A stretch of 64,000 nt of DNA from Flavobacterium aciduliphilum. GTDB taxonomy: Bacteria > Bacteroidota > Bacteroidia > Flavobacteriales > Flavobacteriaceae. Under the pieces are notes generated by a model, which did not search any database, was not told where the DNA came from, and saw only the letters and a list, made by a program, of their open reading frames with translations. Each line of letters starts with the position of its first letter. Position 1 is the first letter of the stretch. The stretch lies in NCBI RefSeq assembly GCF_003268855.1, contig NZ_QLSZ01000002.1, forward strand, positions 62,001 to 126,000, given 5' to 3'. A program made the translations under genes and the position numbers. Of the stretch, positions 63,204 to 64,000 are shown piece by piece.

Positions 63204-63236
63204 TTGTGAATGGTAAATGGTGAATTATGAATTATG
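63201..63236 (-). repeat. Left inverted repeat of the four-helix-bundle unit
   Basis: Read on the minus strand it ends CCATTTACCATTCACAATTA and matches the copy at 63605-63640 on the plus strand at 27 of 36 positions, the last 14 perfectly. The ATG of the four-helix gene is its last three bases. Confidence 0.7.
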
Positions 63237-63596
63237 GGTGAAAATATAATTAAAACCAAATCATTTAGTTTTGCTTTACGTATAGTTAAACTGTATCAGT
63301 TTTTATCTTCTGACAAGAAAGAATATGTTTTGAGTAAGCAATTGTTAAGAAGTGGAACTTCAATAGGTGCTTTAGTTAGAGAATCAGAACAAGCAGAAAG
63401 TAAATTAGACTTTATTCATAAGTTAGCTATTGCTCAAAAAGAAGCTAATGAATCTGATTATTGGCTTGAATTATTATTTAAATCAGGTTATTTAGAAGAA
63501 GTTCAATACCAATCATTAAAATCAGATATTGTTGAAATTAATAAGATTTTAGCATCAATTAGTATTACAACTAAACAAAAAATAGGGAAAAAATGA
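63234..63596 (+). CDS. Four-helix-bundle protein (23S rRNA intervening-sequence type)
   Basis: A 120-residue protein with the S23/IVP pattern: SFSFALRIVKLYQFLSSDKK, LSKQLLRSGTSIGALVRESE and KEANESDYWLELLFKSGYLE. Such proteins form small four-helix bundles and were first found in rRNA intervening sequences; their role is unknown. The gene is bracketed by inverted repeats and its stop overlaps the aroA start (ATGA), so it appears inserted between the MazG-like gene and aroA. Confidence 0.88.
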   Translation: MGENIIKTKSFSFALRIVKLYQFLSSDKKEYVLSKQLLRSGTSIGALVRESEQAESKLDFIHKLAIAQKEANESDYWLELLFKSGYLEEVQYQSLKSDIVEINKILASISITTKQKIGKK

Positions 63597-64000
63597 ACCT
63601 ATTGTTACATTCACCATTTATCATTCACCATTCACAATTAAAGTTGACTGGCAGCAAGTCTGAAACTAATAGGTTGTTGTTGTTGAGGGCATTGTATCCC
63701 AATATTTCACTAGAAAACACGTCCAATTCTGATGATTCAGAGGTACTGTCAAAAGCATTACACTCACCATTCATCATTCATAATTCACAATTAGTTGACG
63801 TTCATCATGCAGGAACGGCCATGCGTTTTCTAACTGCTTTTTTTGCAATTCAAGAAGGTAAAGAAGTTGTTCTTACGGGTTCGTCACGAATGAAAGAGCG
63901 TCCCATAAAAATTCTTGTCGAAGCATTAAACCAACTTGGAGCTGAAATAACATATCAAGAAAAAGCAGGATTTCCACCCATAAGCATCAAAGGGAAAAAA
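63593..64000 (+). CDS. aroA: EPSP synthase (partial, C-terminus outside window)
   Basis: The first 136 codons of 3-phosphoshikimate 1-carboxyvinyltransferase, the shikimate enzyme that joins PEP to shikimate-3-phosphate. Recognisable are LTGSKSETNRLLLLRALYP (the substrate-binding SKSxxxR), NTSNSDDSEVL, HHAGTAMRFLTAFFA and TGSSRMKERPI. Two 11-residue segments, HSPFIIHHSQL and HSPFIIHNSQL, are encoded by 33-base copies of the intergenic ATTCAC/ATTCAT repeat. The ATG overlaps the stop of the four-helix gene. Confidence 0.93.
   Translation, partial: MNLLLHSPFIIHHSQLKLTGSKSETNRLLLLRALYPNISLENTSNSDDSEVLSKALHSPFIIHNSQLVDVHHAGTAMRFLTAFFAIQEGKEVVLTGSSRMKERPIKILVEALNQLGAEITYQEKAGFPPISIKGKK
63608..63793 (+). 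repeat. Two in-frame repeat copies inside aroA
   Basis: Copies at 63608-63640 and 63761-63793 match at 29 of 33 bases. Each contains TCACCATT and ends ATTCACAATTA, the same end as the intergenic repeat at 63201-63236. Confidence 0.8.

Overview
The window is a 64 kb AT-rich chromosomal segment of a Bacteroidetes bacterium, almost certainly family Flavobacteriaceae and most likely Flavobacterium. The evidence is lineage-specific: gldA and porT (gliding and type IX secretion), secreted proteins with C-terminal type IX sorting domains, a GLPGLI protein, a TamL-type lipoprotein barrel, DUF5686 and TonB-receptor barrels with carboxypeptidase-like plug extensions, a MetH split into two genes, and promoters of the -33 TTTG / -7 TAnnTTTG type. 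No rRNA, tRNA, CRISPR array, prophage or transposase was seen.

Layout. 1-4.7 kb: surE (cut by the window edge), a tail-specific protease, purH. 4.8-10.5 kb: the rod-shape operon mreB-mreC-mreD-PBP2-rodA, with an intrinsic terminator after mreB. 10.6-19.3 kb: an ABC permease, accD, fbaA, tamL, an rRNA/tRNA methyltransferase, porT, menG/ubiE, folA. 19.3-28 kb: a broken starch-binding-like gene, thyA, a bifunctional nuclease, etfA, etfB, pdhB, a DUF5686 protein and a DNA glycosylase gene interrupted by a stop. 28-40 kb: membrane pyrophosphatase, a 21-bp tandem array, a LamG secreted protein in a repeat-rich setting, deoxynucleoside kinase, GLPGLI protein plus TonB-type receptor, metK behind a SAM-II-like leader, and a broken type IX secreted gene. 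40.3-45.2 kb: a SAM-I riboswitch followed by split metH and metF. 45.2-48 kb: PagL-like deacylase, a DUF2807 lipoprotein, gldA. 48-54.8 kb: a tightly packed run of TetR regulator, ABC1 kinase, DUF2256, cryptochrome DASH, FeS-type photolyase, TIGR03643, SDR and folE, which looks like a light/photolesion operon. 54.9-57.9 kb: DAHP synthase-chorismate mutase, rsgA, a GIY-YIG gene inside 31-bp inverted repeats, dtd. 57.9-62.9 kb: an accessory island (uncharacterised small genes, a second 21-bp array, a large adenine methyltransferase with a nuclease-like N-terminus, a DUF2971 protein). 62.9-64 kb: a MazG-like gene, a four-helix-bundle gene bracketed by inverted repeats, and aroA (cut by the window edge).

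Methionine and SAM metabolism is the best integrated theme. metK and metH-metF are both preceded by SAM-responsive leaders, apparently of two unrelated classes.

The most unusual content is non-genic. Two separate tandem arrays with different units share an exact 21-bp period. Two small-protein genes sit inside inverted repeats like miniature mobile elements. Repeats of the intergenic type have entered coding sequence (aroA twice, metH once). Three non-essential genes are interrupted by stops or frameshifts.
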